Source: Rhodocyclus tenuis (lineage in GTDB: Bacteria > Pseudomonadota > Gammaproteobacteria > Burkholderiales > Rhodocyclaceae). From it: 64,000 nucleotides of DNA. Shown here piece by piece: positions 49,743 to 60,552 of the stretch. Numbering within the stretch: the stretch's first letter is position 1; every line of letters starts with the position of its first letter. The position numbers were made by a program, and so were the translations under genes. The stretch is from assembly GCF_014197755.1 (NCBI RefSeq), contig NZ_JACIGE010000005.1, positions 186,001 through 250,000 of the forward strand, written 5' to 3'. Under the pieces are notes generated by a model. The model searched no databases. It was not told the DNA's origin and saw only the letters and a list, made by a program, of their open reading frames with translations.

Positions 49743-50291
49743 ATGAAGAAATCAGCCGAAGACAAGACGCATGATCTGAAGCAGCTGCGCAAGTCGCCAC
49801 TGGCGACGCCGAGCGACCTGAAAGTCAGGGCCACCCGCGATGTTGGCGCAGCACTGAACGCCATCCTCGCGGATGTATTTGCGCTCTATCTGAAAACCAA
49901 GAACTTCCACTGGCACATGAGCGGGCCGCATTTTCGCGACTATCACCTGCTGTTCGACGAGCAGGCGCTGCAGCTCTTTGCGATGACCGATCCGCTTGCC
50001 GAGCGCGTGCGCAAGCTCGGCGGCACCACGCTGCGCTCGATCGGGCATATCGCGCGCAACCAGCGCGTGCTCGACAACGATGCCGATTACGTCGAACCGC
50101 AGGACATGCTGGCCGAACTGCGCGACGACAACGAGGTGCTGGCCGAGCGTTTGCGCGAGGTGCACGAGCTGTGTGCCGAATACCACGACATCGCCAGCGC
50201 CAGTCTGATCGAAGGCTGGATCGACGAAAGCGAACGACGCACCTGGTTTCTGTTCGAGTCGGGTCGGAACGGTGTCTGCAGCGCACACTGA
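49743..50291 (+). CDS. dps: Dps-family DNA-protecting ferritin-like protein
   Basis: This 182-residue Dps protein has the inter-subunit ferroxidase signature KNFHWHMSGPHFRDYHLLFDEQ (His, His, Asp, Glu ligands). Dps dodecamers oxidise iron with peroxide and coat DNA in stress and stationary phase. The Lys-rich N-terminus (KKSAEDKTHDLKQLRK) could bind DNA. The ATG used follows GGAG; an ATG three codons upstream is the alternative. A small coiled-coil gene follows closely on the same strand. Confidence 0.92.
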   Translation: MKKSAEDKTHDLKQLRKSPLATPSDLKVRATRDVGAALNAILADVFALYLKTKNFHWHMSGPHFRDYHLLFDEQALQLFAMTDPLAERVRKLGGTTLRSIGHIARNQRVLDNDADYVEPQDMLAELRDDNEVLAERLREVHELCAEYHDIASASLIEGWIDESERRTWFLFESGRNGVCSAH

Positions 50292-50343
50292 GCGCGAACC
50301 TGAAGCGGGTCTAGCCGCTTACTCAATGAAAGGAACAATGATC

Positions 50344-50631
50344 ATGACAAAATCCCGCGACGAATACACCAGGAAAATCAAGCTGCAGCTCGACGATCTG
50401 AACGTCAAGATCGACGAACTCGAAAGCAAGGTTGCCGGTGCCAAGGCCGAGGCGCGCGACAAGTACAAGGCCGAAGTGAGCAATCTGCGCCTGCAATACC
50501 GACAGGCCCTCGCCAAGCTCGACGAACTCAAGGCCAGTGGCGAGGAGTCGTGGGGCGGCATGGTCGCCGAAGTAGAAAAGGTGCGCGACGCCTTTGTTCA
50601 TTCGTTCAACTACTTCAGGTCCCAGCTCTGA
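50344..50631 (+). CDS. Small coiled-coil protein downstream of dps
   Basis: This 95-residue, highly charged protein is almost wholly heptad-like (IKLQLDDLNVKIDELESKV, LRLQYRQALAKLDELKAS) and ends with an aromatic-rich FVHSFNYFRSQL. It has no signal peptide. I do not recognise a named family; similar small coiled-coil proteins occur beside stress genes in betaproteobacteria. AAGGA lies nine bases before the ATG. Its 52-base distance from dps and a shared downstream terminator suggest co-transcription and perhaps a stress role. Confidence 0.7.
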   Translation: MTKSRDEYTRKIKLQLDDLNVKIDELESKVAGAKAEARDKYKAEVSNLRLQYRQALAKLDELKASGEESWGGMVAEVEKVRDAFVHSFNYFRSQL

Positions 50632-50656
50632 GCCTTTCCGGGCGTTCAGGCAGGAA

Positions 50657-50679
50657 AAAACCGCCCATCGGGCGGTTTT
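50657..50679. terminator. Bidirectional terminator between convergent genes
   Basis: AAAACCGCCC/GGGCGGTTTT, a 10-bp stem with a three-base loop. It has four Ts on the plus strand and six on the minus strand, so it can end both the dps/coiled-coil transcript and the CoA-transferase transcript. Confidence 0.88.
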
Positions 50680-50750
50680 CGGGACTTGCTGAGGAGAGTG
50701 GCGGGCAAACGTCTGGCGGTCTTGCCCGCCGCTTCTCGTTCGGCAGGCGC

Positions 50751-52265
50751 TCAGCGCATGCTGCCGGTCTTCTGGTAGCGGCTGTGCCAGGACAGTGCTT
50801 CGTCGAGGATGTGCGGCGTCTGCCGGCCGTTGCCGCTGTGCAGCGCGCGTTCGTAGTACTCGCGCAGCGCCGGGCGGAAGTCCGGGTGCGCACAGTTCTC
50901 GATCACCACCTTGGCGCGCTGCTTCGGCGACAGTCCGCGCAGGTCGGCGAGGCCCTGTTCGGTGACCAGTACCTGCACGTCGTGCTCGGTGTGATCGACG
51001 TGCGAAACCATCGGCACGATGCACGAAATGGCGCCACCCTTGGCCTGCGACGGCGTCACGAACATCGAAAGGTAGGCGTTGCGCGCGAAGTCGCCCGAGC
51101 CGCCGATGCCGTTCATGATCGCGCTGCCCATGATGTGCGTCGAATTGACGTTGCCGTAGATGTCGGCTTCGATCATGCCGTTCATCGAGATGATGCCGAG
51201 GCGACGGATCACTTCCGGGTGATTGCTGATTTCCTGCGGGCGCAGCAGGATCTTGTCGCGGTACTGGCGCATGTTGGCGTTGAGGTTGGCGAGCGCGTCC
51301 GGGCTGAGCGAGAAGGCGGTCGCCGAAGCGAAGTCGAGCTTGCCCGACTTGATCAGGTCGAGCATGCCGTCCTGCAACACCTCGGTGTAGGCGGTCAGGT
51401 GTTCGAACTTGCTGTCGTTGAGGCCGGCCATCACCGCGTTGGCGATGTTGCCGACGCCCGACTGCAGCGGCAGCAGGTTGGCCGGCAGGCGGCCCTTCTT
51501 CACCTCGTGCTCGAGGAATTCGATGACGTGGCCGGCGATGCGGCGCGAGTCGTTGTCGGGCGGCGTGAATGGCGTGTTGCGGTCGGGCGAGTGCGTTTCG
51601 ACGACGGCGATGACCTTGTCCGGATCGCAGCGGAAGTACTGCTCGCCGATGCGGTCGCCCGGACGGACGATCGGAATCGGCATGCGGTTCGGCGGCAGTT
51701 GCGTGCCGTAGTAGATGTCGTGCATGCCTTCGAGCTCCGGGTTCTGCCAGGAGTTGACCTCGAGGATGATCTTGTCGGCCTGGTCGAGCCAGGTCTTGTT
51801 GTTGCCGATTGACGAACAGGGAATCAGGCTGCCGTCTTCGCGGATGCCGGCGACTTCAACGACGGCGATGTCGAGCTTGCCGAGGAAACCGAACCAGACG
51901 AACTGCGCGACGTGCGACAGATGGATATCGATGTACTCCATCTCGCCGGCGTTGATGCGCCGCCGGCAGGTCGGGTCGGACTGGTAGGGCAGGCGCATTT
52001 CGACGCCGTCGACGCTGGCCAGCGCGCCGTCGAGTTCCGGCGCCGTCGAGGCGCCGGTCCATACGCCGATCCTGAACTTCTCGCCCGCCTGATTGTGCTT
52101 GTTGATGTGGCGGGCCAGCGCTGCCGGCACCAGTTTCGGATAACCCGAACCGGTGAAGCCGCTCATGCCGACATTGACCCCCGACGGGATCAGCGCCGCC
52201 GCTTCGTCGGCCGACATGATCTTGTTGCGCAGCGTTGCATTCAGGACACGGGATGCTTGAGACAT
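50751..52265 (-). CDS. Succinyl-CoA:acetate CoA-transferase / acetyl-CoA hydrolase family
   Basis: This 504-residue class I CoA-transferase has an N-terminal half with VNVGMSGFTGSGYPK and a C-terminal half with EADIYGNVNSTHIMGS and NGIGGSGDFARNAY, typical of the SCACT/Ach1 group. It likely moves CoA between succinyl-CoA or propionyl-CoA and acetate, linking acetate handling to the TCA cycle. Acetyl-CoA hydrolase annotation is common but transferase activity is better supported for close relatives. AAGGA precedes the ATG at nine bases; an upstream in-frame extension of 49 codons is not protein-like. Confidence 0.92.
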   Translation of the reverse strand: MSQASRVLNATLRNKIMSADEAAALIPSGVNVGMSGFTGSGYPKLVPAALARHINKHNQAGEKFRIGVWTGASTAPELDGALASVDGVEMRLPYQSDPTCRRRINAGEMEYIDIHLSHVAQFVWFGFLGKLDIAVVEVAGIREDGSLIPCSSIGNNKTWLDQADKIILEVNSWQNPELEGMHDIYYGTQLPPNRMPIPIVRPGDRIGEQYFRCDPDKVIAVVETHSPDRNTPFTPPDNDSRRIAGHVIEFLEHEVKKGRLPANLLPLQSGVGNIANAVMAGLNDSKFEHLTAYTEVLQDGMLDLIKSGKLDFASATAFSLSPDALANLNANMRQYRDKILLRPQEISNHPEVIRRLGIISMNGMIEADIYGNVNSTHIMGSAIMNGIGGSGDFARNAYLSMFVTPSQAKGGAISCIVPMVSHVDHTEHDVQVLVTEQGLADLRGLSPKQRAKVVIENCAHPDFRPALREYYERALHSGNGRQTPHILDEALSWHSRYQKTGSMR

Positions 52266-52496
52266 TGCTGGAATTCCTTGCGAGAGGGTGGCGGAATGAC
52301 GGATTCGAAGAAACCGATTGCGTTTAGCGTAATTCTGTAAGGGTGGTGTAAGACTCGTCGGGCAGAGCGGAAAAAGTGGCGAAGTAAATCGTATCCAACC
52401 GTCCTTCGTCAAGCGCTCGATGCCCTTGCCGCTGCTGGTAATCCGTCACCTGTTGCGTTCTGCTATCCTGCGTCTCTGCTCTTCCCCGTTCAGGCG

Positions 52497-52736
52497 ATGT
52501 CCAAACTCCTTCTGCTGATCTTTCTCGCCTGCCTCGGCTGGTATTTCTGGCGTCGCCTGCGCTTGCCGCGGCCACCGGCGCCACCGGCTCCGGCGCAGCG
52601 TCAGGCCGAGCGCATGGTCGCCTGCGCCCGTTGCGGGGTGAATATTCCCGAAGGCGAAAGCCTGCGCCTCGGCTCCCGCCATTTCTGCTGCGCCGAGCAT
52701 CAGCGCGCGGCCGAGGCCGAGCGCGAACAGGGATAG
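52497..52736 (+). CDS. PP0621-family small membrane protein
   Basis: This 79-residue protein has an N-terminal membrane helix (LLLLIFLACLGWYFW), a Pro-rich linker and a cytoplasmic zinc-ribbon-like end (MVACARCGVNIPEGE, HFCCAEH). It matches the PP0621 family, commonly found just upstream of pilS. Function is unknown. It ends six bases before the pilS ATG, so it is probably the first gene of this operon. Confidence 0.82.
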   Translation: MSKLLLLIFLACLGWYFWRRLRLPRPPAPPAPAQRQAERMVACARCGVNIPEGESLRLGSRHFCCAEHQRAAEAEREQG

Positions 52737-52742
52737 CGCGGT

Positions 52743-54319
52743 ATGCTGAGCGGCCTCGATTTTGCTGCTGGCGGCAGTTCCGAAACGCACTGGAAGACGC
52801 TCCGCTATTTCTGCCTGTACCGGCTGATCGTCGCCGGTCTGCTGCTGGCATCGGCTGCGCTGCAGCCGGACCTGTTCTCGTTCATGCTGCCCGAGCGCGG
52901 CCATCTGGCGCTGTTGCTGACCGGCGCCTACCTGCTAACGGCGATCGTCTCGCTGGCGACGGCGGAACGCTATCGCGAGCAGTTCAACCTGCAACTGAGC
53001 GTGCAGGTGCTCGCCGACATCTTCGTGCTGACCCTGCTCATGCATCTCGGTGGCGGTCTGCGCAGCGGACTCTCCGCGCTGCTGCTGGTCAGCCTCGCCG
53101 CCGCCGGGCTGGTCGGACAGGGCCGGCTGGTGCTGTTCTACGCGGCGACGGCGACCATGGCCGCGTTCTTCGCGCAATTCCTGCGCGGTCTTGGCAGCGA
53201 GTTCACCGCCTCGGCCTTCTTTGAAGCCGGCCTGTTCAGCGCCGGCTTTTTCGGTGTCTCGCTGTCGGCGCTGCTGCTGGCACGACGTGTCAGCGCCAAC
53301 GAGGAGCTGGCGCATCAGCGCGGCGTCGATCTCGAGAACCAGATGCTGATCAGCCAGCGCGTGATCGAGGAAATGCAGGATGGCGTCCTCGTCGTCAGCC
53401 AGAACGGCTGGGTCAAGCAGCACAACCCGGGCGCCGAGCGCCTGCTCGGTCTTTCGGCCGCGCCGGAGAGCCTGCTGTCGGATTACTCGCCCGAGCTGGC
53501 CGACGGTTTTGCGCGCTGGCGGCTCGACGCCAGTGCCGACGCACTGACTGTGCGCCTGAGCGCCAGCGGCAAGGAGTTGCGCGCGCGTTTCGCCGCCACC
53601 GGCAGTTCGGACGCCGACGTCGCCGTCTTCCTCGAAGACATGGGCAAACTGCAGGCGCAGGCGCAGCAACTCAAACTCGCGGCGCTCGGGCGGTTGACGG
53701 CGAACATCGCGCACGAGATCCGCAACCCGTTGTCGGCGATCAGCTACGCCGGCGAACTGCTCGTCGAAGAACGGCGCGGCGCGATGCAGGATCGGCTCTT
53801 GCGCATCCTGCGCGACAACACCTTGCGCCTCGACCGCATCGTCAAGGAAGTGCTCGAACTCGGCCGGCGCGACCGTGCGCAGCGCGAGTCGATCCGCCTG
53901 GCTGACGAGCTGCCGCGTTTTGCCGAGGAGTTCATCGCCAGCGAGAAGATCGACGCTGCGATTCTGCAGGTCGAGGTCGATGCCGACGCGCTGATCAGTT
54001 TCGACCGTTCGCATCTGCATCAGGTACTCTGGAACCTGATCGCCAATGCCCTGCGTCACTCGCAGCGCCTGCCCGGCAGCCTGCGCCTGCAGGGCCGCCT
54101 TGCTGAAGGTTGCGGCGAAATACTGGTCAGCGACGACGGCGAAGGCGTGCCGGCCGAGCTGCGCGAACAGATCTTCGAACCTTTCTTCACCACCCATCAC
54201 CACGGCACCGGACTCGGCCTCTATATCGCGCGCGAACTGGCCGAAGCCAACGGCGCGCGGCTGGTGCTGCTTGCCGCTGAGCCGGGTGCCCATTTCAGAC
54301 TGAGCGGAGGGCCGGAAAC

Positions 54320-54323
<4 letters not shown>
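52743..54323 (+). CDS. pilS: Type IV pilus sensor histidine kinase PilS
   Basis: PilS senses pilin levels in the membrane and phosphorylates PilR. The 526-residue protein has six N-terminal membrane helices, a PAS domain (MQDGVLVVSQNGWVKQHN), HisKA (LGRLTANIAHEIRNPLSAIS, phosphoacceptor His) and a HATPase domain (NLIANALRHS, DDGEGVP, TGLGLYIAREL). It overlaps pilR by four bases, which fixes its identity among NtrB-like kinases. Confidence 0.92.
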
Positions 54324-55687
<1,364 letters not shown>

Positions 55688-55690
55688 GGC

Positions 55691-56335
55691 GTGGCGGGAA
55701 AGGTCGCCAATGGCATGGCAGCGGACGCTGCCGTGGAAGGGCCGGTAGCCGCGAGCAGTGAGGCTGTGTCGGCCGACGTAACGTTCAGCATCGACGCGGA
55801 AGGCTGGATCGCCGGCCTGCGGCGCGTCGAATCACCGAACGCCGACGCGCGGCCGGAGGGCGAGCCGCCGTGTCTGGCGGTGATCCACGCGATCAGCCTG
55901 CCGCCCGACGAGTTCGGCGGCGACGACATCCTGCGCCTGTTCACCAACACGCTCGATCCTGACGCGCATCCCTATTTTGCCGGCATCGCCGCGCTGCGCG
56001 TCTCGGCGCACTTCCTGATCCGCCGCGACGGCGAGGCGATCCAGTTCGTCGCCGCCGGCCGCCGCGCCTGGCACGCCGGTGTGTCGCGCTGGTGCGGGCG
56101 CGAGCGCTGCAACGATTTCTCGGTCGGCATCGAGCTCGAAGGCGGCGACGCGCATCCCTTCACTGCGGCGCAATACGCGACGCTGCGGCGAGTGCTCGCC
56201 GCGCTCTGCGCGCGTTACCCGATCACGGCAGTGGCCGGCCACGCCGACATTGCGCCGGGGCGCAAGACCGATCCGGGGCCGCATTTCGACTGGAGTCAGC
56301 TGGCTGTCGCCGGCCAGCCGCCGCGCCGTTTCTGA
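55691..56335 (+). CDS. ampD: 1,6-anhydro-N-acetylmuramyl-L-alanine amidase AmpD
   Basis: AmpD cleaves the peptide from anhydro-muropeptides during cell-wall recycling in the cytoplasm. The 214-residue protein has the amidase-2 zinc ligands: His in AVIHAISLPP and the His/Asp pair in GHADIAPGRKTDPGPHFDW. ISLPPDEFGG is diagnostic of AmpD. An N-terminal extension of about 35 residues is unusual. The GTG start is three bases after pilR and preceded by GGAG, so it is co-transcribed with pilSR. No ampE or ampC is adjacent. Confidence 0.92.
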   Translation: MAGKVANGMAADAAVEGPVAASSEAVSADVTFSIDAEGWIAGLRRVESPNADARPEGEPPCLAVIHAISLPPDEFGGDDILRLFTNTLDPDAHPYFAGIAALRVSAHFLIRRDGEAIQFVAAGRRAWHAGVSRWCGRERCNDFSVGIELEGGDAHPFTAAQYATLRRVLAALCARYPITAVAGHADIAPGRKTDPGPHFDWSQLAVAGQPPRRF

Positions 56336-56398
56336 GGTGGCTGCGGCGTTGTTGCCGGCGCGCCGCTGCGCTGACCGCCGGGGACGCGCCGCGTCCGC

Positions 56399-57565
56399 TC
56401 AGCGGCGGCCGACGAAGGCGCGGATGCGCTCGACCGCTTCGCCAAGGCGTTCGACCGAGGTGGTCAGCGCGATGCGTACGTGCTGCTGCGGCCGGTGGCT
56501 GCCGAAGTCGAGCCCCGGCGTCAGCGCGACGCCGGCCTCTTCCAGTAGTTCGTGCGCGAAACGCTCGCTGTCGGCGGTCAGCGCGCTGCAGTCGGCGTAA
56601 AGGTAGAAGGCGCCGTCGGGACGGGCGGTGATGCGGAAACCGAGGCTTTCCAGTGCCGGCGCCATGAAGTCGCGGCGGCGGCGGAATTCGGCGCGGCGTT
56701 CTTCGAGCAGTGCAATGGTATCCGGTGCGAAGGCCGCCAGCGCGGCGTGTTGCGCCGGCGTCGACGGCGCGATGAACAGGTTTTGCGCCAGCTTCTCGAT
56801 GGCGCGCACGAAAGCCTCGGGAACGACCAGCCAGCCGAGGCGCCAGCCGGTCATGCCGAAATACTTGGAGAAGCTGTTGACGACAAAAAGGTCGTCGCCG
56901 AGCGCCAGCGCCGTCTGCGCGTCGCTGTCGAAAGTCAGGCCAAGGTAGATCTCGTCGACGATCAGCGCGCCCTGCCGCGCACGGATGAAGTCGGCGATGG
57001 CGGCGAGCCGTTCGGGCTCGATCAGTGTGCCGGTCGGGTTGGCCGGTGTGGCGAGCAGCGCGCCGACACTGCGCTCGTTCCAGTGCGCGGCGAGATCATC
57101 GAGCGTCGGCTGGAAGCTGTTTTCGGCGCCGACCGGAATGCCCACCGGCACGCCCTCGAAGCTGCGCACGAAATGGCGGTTGCACGGATAGCCGGGGTCG
57201 GTGAGCAGCCACTCGCCGCCGGGGCTGGCCAGACAGGCGAGCGCCAGCAGCAGCGCGCCCGAGGCGCCGGCGGTGACGACGATGCGCGAAGCGCCTACCT
57301 CGACACCGTGGCGCGTGCGGTAGAAGTCGGCGATCGCCTGGCGCAGCGCCGGCAGGCCGAGCGCCGGCGTGTAGAAGACGCGGCCGTCGGCGATGCTCGC
57401 CTGCGCGGCGGCGACGATCGGCGCCGGCGTCGGGAAATCCGGTTCGCCGACTTCGAGGTGCACGATGTCGCGGCCGGACGCTTCCAGAGCCTGTGCGCGC
57501 GCCAGCAGTTCCATGACGTGGAAAGGCGCGATGTCGGCAACGCGCGGAGCGGGAAAACGGGGCAT
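56399..57565 (-). CDS. PLP-dependent class I/II aminotransferase
   Basis: This 388-residue fold-type I aminotransferase has the PLP lysine in SFSKYFGMTGWRLGW, the Asp/Tyr pair in LIVDEIYLGLTF and substrate-arginine region in HVRIALTTS. The N-terminus VMELLARAQALEASGRDIVHLEVGEP is of the aspartate/alanine-type subgroup. Substrate is not predictable; many betaproteobacteria keep such a gene near ampD. AAGGA precedes the chosen ATG by six bases. It is convergent with ampD. Confidence 0.87.
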   Translation of the reverse strand: MPRFPAPRVADIAPFHVMELLARAQALEASGRDIVHLEVGEPDFPTPAPIVAAAQASIADGRVFYTPALGLPALRQAIADFYRTRHGVEVGASRIVVTAGASGALLLALACLASPGGEWLLTDPGYPCNRHFVRSFEGVPVGIPVGAENSFQPTLDDLAAHWNERSVGALLATPANPTGTLIEPERLAAIADFIRARQGALIVDEIYLGLTFDSDAQTALALGDDLFVVNSFSKYFGMTGWRLGWLVVPEAFVRAIEKLAQNLFIAPSTPAQHAALAAFAPDTIALLEERRAEFRRRRDFMAPALESLGFRITARPDGAFYLYADCSALTADSERFAHELLEEAGVALTPGLDFGSHRPQQHVRIALTTSVERLGEAVERIRAFVGRR

Positions 57566-57617
57566 GCTTGTCCTTGCCAGAAAGAGTTCAGAGGCTGGCC
57601 GCGAGGCCCAAAGCAAT

Positions 57618-57650
57618 CGCGCCACGGCGTCACAATGACGGCGTGGCGCG
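57618..57650 (-). terminator. Long imperfect hairpin after pckG
   Basis: CGCGCCACGGCGTCA and TGACGGCGTGGCGCG form a stem of about 15 bp with one mismatch around a short loop, 36 bases past the pckG stop. There is only a weak T stretch (ATTGCTTTGG on the minus strand). Confidence 0.5.
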
Positions 57651-57685
57651 ATCCGGCTTTTCAGTCGGGCGTTGTTACGCCGGAC

Positions 57686-59533
57686 TTAAGCCTTGGGAAA
57701 TGCCAGCGCGAAGTACTCGCGGATCAGACGCAGCTGTTGCGGCGTCTTTTCACCGAGCTTGGCGAACCATTCGGCGTGGCCGGCAAGTTCGGTCGTCCAT
57801 TCGGCCGGGTCGATCTTCGTCAGCGCGGCGAACTGTTCTTCGCTGATGTCGAGACCGGTCCAGTCGATGTCGGCGTAGTGCGGCAGCAGGCCGAGCGGTC
57901 CCTGGTGGGCGCCAGCACGGCCGCGCACGCGGTCGACGATCCACTTGAGGACGCGCATGTTGTCGCCGAAGCCCGGCCACAGGAACTCGCCCTTGTCGTT
58001 GGTACGGAACCAGTTAACGCCGAAGATGCCGGGTGCTTCGTCGACCTCGCGGCCCATCTTGATCCAGTGCGCGAAGTAGTCGCCCATGCTGTAGCCACAG
58101 AAGGGCAGCATGGCGAAGGGGTCGCGACGGACGACGCCCTGCGCGCCGAAAGCGGCGGCGGTCGTTTCCGAACCGAGCGTGGCGGCCATATAGACGCCGA
58201 AGTCCCAGTTGAACGATTGCTGCACCAGCGGCGCCGTGGTCGCGCGCCGGCCGCCGAACATGAACGCCGAAATCGGCACGCCTTGCGGGCTTTCCCAGGC
58301 GGGGTCGATCGACGGGCACTGCGCCGCCGGCGCCGTGAAGCGCGAGTTGGCGTGCGCTGCCTTGCGCCCGGTTTCCTTGCCGATCGCCGGCGTCCAGTCC
58401 TTGCCCTGCCAGTCGATCAGGTGCGCCGGCGCTTCCTTGGTCATGCCTTCCCACCACACGTCGCCATCGTCGGTCAGCGCAACGTTGGTGAAGATGATGT
58501 CCTTCTTCAGCGTCGCCATGGCGTTGAAGTTGGTCTTCTCGGAGGTGCCCGGGGCGACGCCGAAGAAGCCGGCTTCCGGGTTGATCGCGTGAAAGCGGGT
58601 GACGCCGTCGGCGCCGGTTTGCGGTTTGATCCAGGCGATGTCGTCGCCGATCGTCGTGATCTTCCAGCCTTCAAAAGTCTTCGGCGGGATCAGCATGGCG
58701 AAGTTCGTCTTGCCGCAGGCCGACGGGAAGGCGGCGCCGACGTAGGTCTTCTCGCCGGTGGGCGATTCGACGCCGAGGATCAGCATGTGTTCGGCCAGCC
58801 AGCCTTCGTCGCGCGCCATCGTCGAGGCGATGCGCAGCGCGAAGCACTTCTTGCCGAGCAGCGCGTTGCCGCCGTAACCTGAGCCGTAGGACCAGATTTC
58901 GCGCGTCTTCGGGAAGTGCACGATGTACTTGGTTTCCGGGTTGCACGGCCAGCGCGAGTCCTTCTGGCCTTCGGCCAGCGGCGCGCCGACCGAGTGCACG
59001 CAGGGAACGAACTCGCCGTCGGCACCGAGCACGTCGAACACTGCGCGGCCCATGCGGGTCATCGTGCGCATGTTGGTGACGACGTAGGGGCTGTCGGTGA
59101 TTTCAACACCGATGTGCGCGATCGGCGAACCGAGCGGACCCATCGAGAAGGGGATCACGTACAGCGTGCGGCCCTGCATCGAGCCGCTGAACAGGCCGTT
59201 CAGCGTCGCGCGCATCTTTGCCGGTTCTTCCCAGTTGTTGGTCGGGCCGGCGTCTTCCTTCTTGTCGGAGCAGATGAAGGTGCGGTCTTCAACGCGGGCG
59301 ACATCGGATGGGTCGGACCAGGCGAGGAAGGAGTTCGGGCGCTTTTCCGGGTTGAGGCGGATGAACATGCCGGCCTCGACCATTTCGTTGCACAGGCGGT
59401 CGTATTCTTCCTGCGATCCGTCGGCCCAGACGACGCGGGCGGGCTGGGTCAGGGCGGCAATTTCAGCGACCCAGGCGATCAGGCCGGCGTGTTTGACGTA
59501 GTCCGGGGTATTAAGCGGAACGGCTGTACTCAT
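57686..59533 (-). CDS. pckG: Phosphoenolpyruvate carboxykinase (GTP)
   Basis: This 615-residue GTP-dependent PEPCK converts oxaloacetate to PEP, the first committed gluconeogenic step. The P-loop/kinase-1 region with the reactive cysteine is [17 protein letters not shown]; other motifs are [27 protein letters not shown] and [13 protein letters not shown]. Most proteobacteria use the ATP form, so the GTP type here is a useful trait of this lineage. The gene is monocistronic, with GAGAG before the ATG. Confidence 0.95.
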   Translation of the reverse strand: MSTAVPLNTPDYVKHAGLIAWVAEIAALTQPARVVWADGSQEEYDRLCNEMVEAGMFIRLNPEKRPNSFLAWSDPSDVARVEDRTFICSDKKEDAGPTNNWEEPAKMRATLNGLFSGSMQGRTLYVIPFSMGPLGSPIAHIGVEITDSPYVVTNMRTMTRMGRAVFDVLGADGEFVPCVHSVGAPLAEGQKDSRWPCNPETKYIVHFPKTREIWSYGSGYGGNALLGKKCFALRIASTMARDEGWLAEHMLILGVESPTGEKTYVGAAFPSACGKTNFAMLIPPKTFEGWKITTIGDDIAWIKPQTGADGVTRFHAINPEAGFFGVAPGTSEKTNFNAMATLKKDIIFTNVALTDDGDVWWEGMTKEAPAHLIDWQGKDWTPAIGKETGRKAAHANSRFTAPAAQCPSIDPAWESPQGVPISAFMFGGRRATTAPLVQQSFNWDFGVYMAATLGSETTAAAFGAQGVVRRDPFAMLPFCGYSMGDYFAHWIKMGREVDEAPGIFGVNWFRTNDKGEFLWPGFGDNMRVLKWIVDRVRGRAGAHQGPLGLLPHYADIDWTGLDISEEQFAALTKIDPAEWTTELAGHAEWFAKLGEKTPQQLRLIREYFALAFPKA

Positions 59534-59907
59534 GGCAATACACTCTCAATGACAGAACGGAAAGCGGGAATCGTCGCGGGCGGCGCACAGCAAGGCGCGG
59601 CCGGGGGGCGTCGGAGAGTTCCGGCGGGCTCCGGTCGGAGAAAGGCGTCGGTCGCGGCGGGCGTTGGAATCGGCCCGGCGGAAGCGGAAGGGATTTGCAC
59701 GGCGTTGACGGCAAGCGTGTTCTGCGCGTGAGGTACCGGGTCGGCAAACTGAAAGAGGCAGAATTATCCCATAAAAAAGGGGCCCCGCAGCGGCCGCCGA
59801 GCGGCTGCCGGATGCTGCATTGCAGCAGCGGCAAGGCCTCGATGGCCTGGGCGACGGGGCCGGATGCGCGGCGCCGGGGCATTCCGCCTGCGGCTGCCGG
59901 GTCATGC
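59534..59907. other. Intergenic region between a response-regulator gene and pckG
   Basis: No gene recognised. On the minus strand GGGGCCCC followed by six Ts (59773-59786) comes after a GCCGC/GCGGC hairpin and may end the upstream two-component transcript. A GATAAT just beyond could be a -10 for pckG. Both calls are weak. Confidence 0.3.
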
Positions 59908-60552
59908 TCATGCCGAGGTCAGACCGTTGCGGATGGCGTACTTGGTCAGTTCGGCGACGCTGTGCAGATCGAGTTTGCGCATGATGTTGCGGCGGTGTAC
60001 CTCGACCGTGCTGGTGGCGATGTGCAGGGTGCCGGCGATTTCGGGTGAGGTACTGCCGTCGGCGAGCAGGCGCAGTACCTCGCGTTCGCGCCGGCCGAGG
60101 CGCTCGCCTTCTGGCTTGTCGTCGCAGCGCTTGCTGCGCACGCTGTCGACGACAACCGCCGAGACTTCCGGGCAGAGGTAGGTGCGGCCCTGCGCGAGCG
60201 CGCGGATGCCGCGCAGCAGTTCGTCGCGACCGGCCGACTTGACGATGTAGCCGCTGGCGCCGGCGTCGAGCATCTGCAGCACCATGCGCCGGTCGGAAAA
60301 GGTCGACAGCGCGAGCACGCGGATTTCCGGCTGCTCGCGCAACAGCCGGCGCGTCACCTCGATACCCGAGACACTGGGCAGGCCGATGTCCATGACGACG
60401 ACGTCGGGTTTCAGCGCGCGCGCCAGCCGCTGCGCCTCGCTGCCGTCGTTGGCGTCTTCGAGCAGCTGGATGTCTTTTTCGCGTTCGAGAACGCTGTGCA
60501 GTGCTTCGCGCAGGATCTTGTGGTCGTCGACCAGCATGACGCGGATGCTCAT
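59908..60552 (-). CDS. NarL/FixJ-family response regulator
   Basis: This 214-residue protein has a receiver domain (LVDDHKILREALHSV, phosphoacceptor Asp in VVVMDIGLPSVSG, Lys in YIVKSAGRDE) and a LuxR-type HTH (LGRREREVLRLLADGS, IATSTVEVHRRNIMRKL). Its start overlaps the end of the histidine kinase gene by four bases, so the pair is a two-component system. It is similar in type to the regulator at 3.4-4.1 kb but not a duplicate. Confidence 0.9.
   Translation of the reverse strand: MSIRVMLVDDHKILREALHSVLEREKDIQLLEDANDGSEAQRLARALKPDVVVMDIGLPSVSGIEVTRRLLREQPEIRVLALSTFSDRRMVLQMLDAGASGYIVKSAGRDELLRGIRALAQGRTYLCPEVSAVVVDSVRSKRCDDKPEGERLGRREREVLRLLADGSTSPEIAGTLHIATSTVEVHRRNIMRKLDLHSVAELTKYAIRNGLTSA

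Noticed and set aside
56552-58882. A 776-codon open frame on the plus strand opposite the aminotransferase and pckG genes
   Set aside because: It is antisense to two well-supported conserved genes, spans both plus the gap between them, and its translation is low-complexity Arg/Gly/Val-rich without any domain; a GC-bias shadow.
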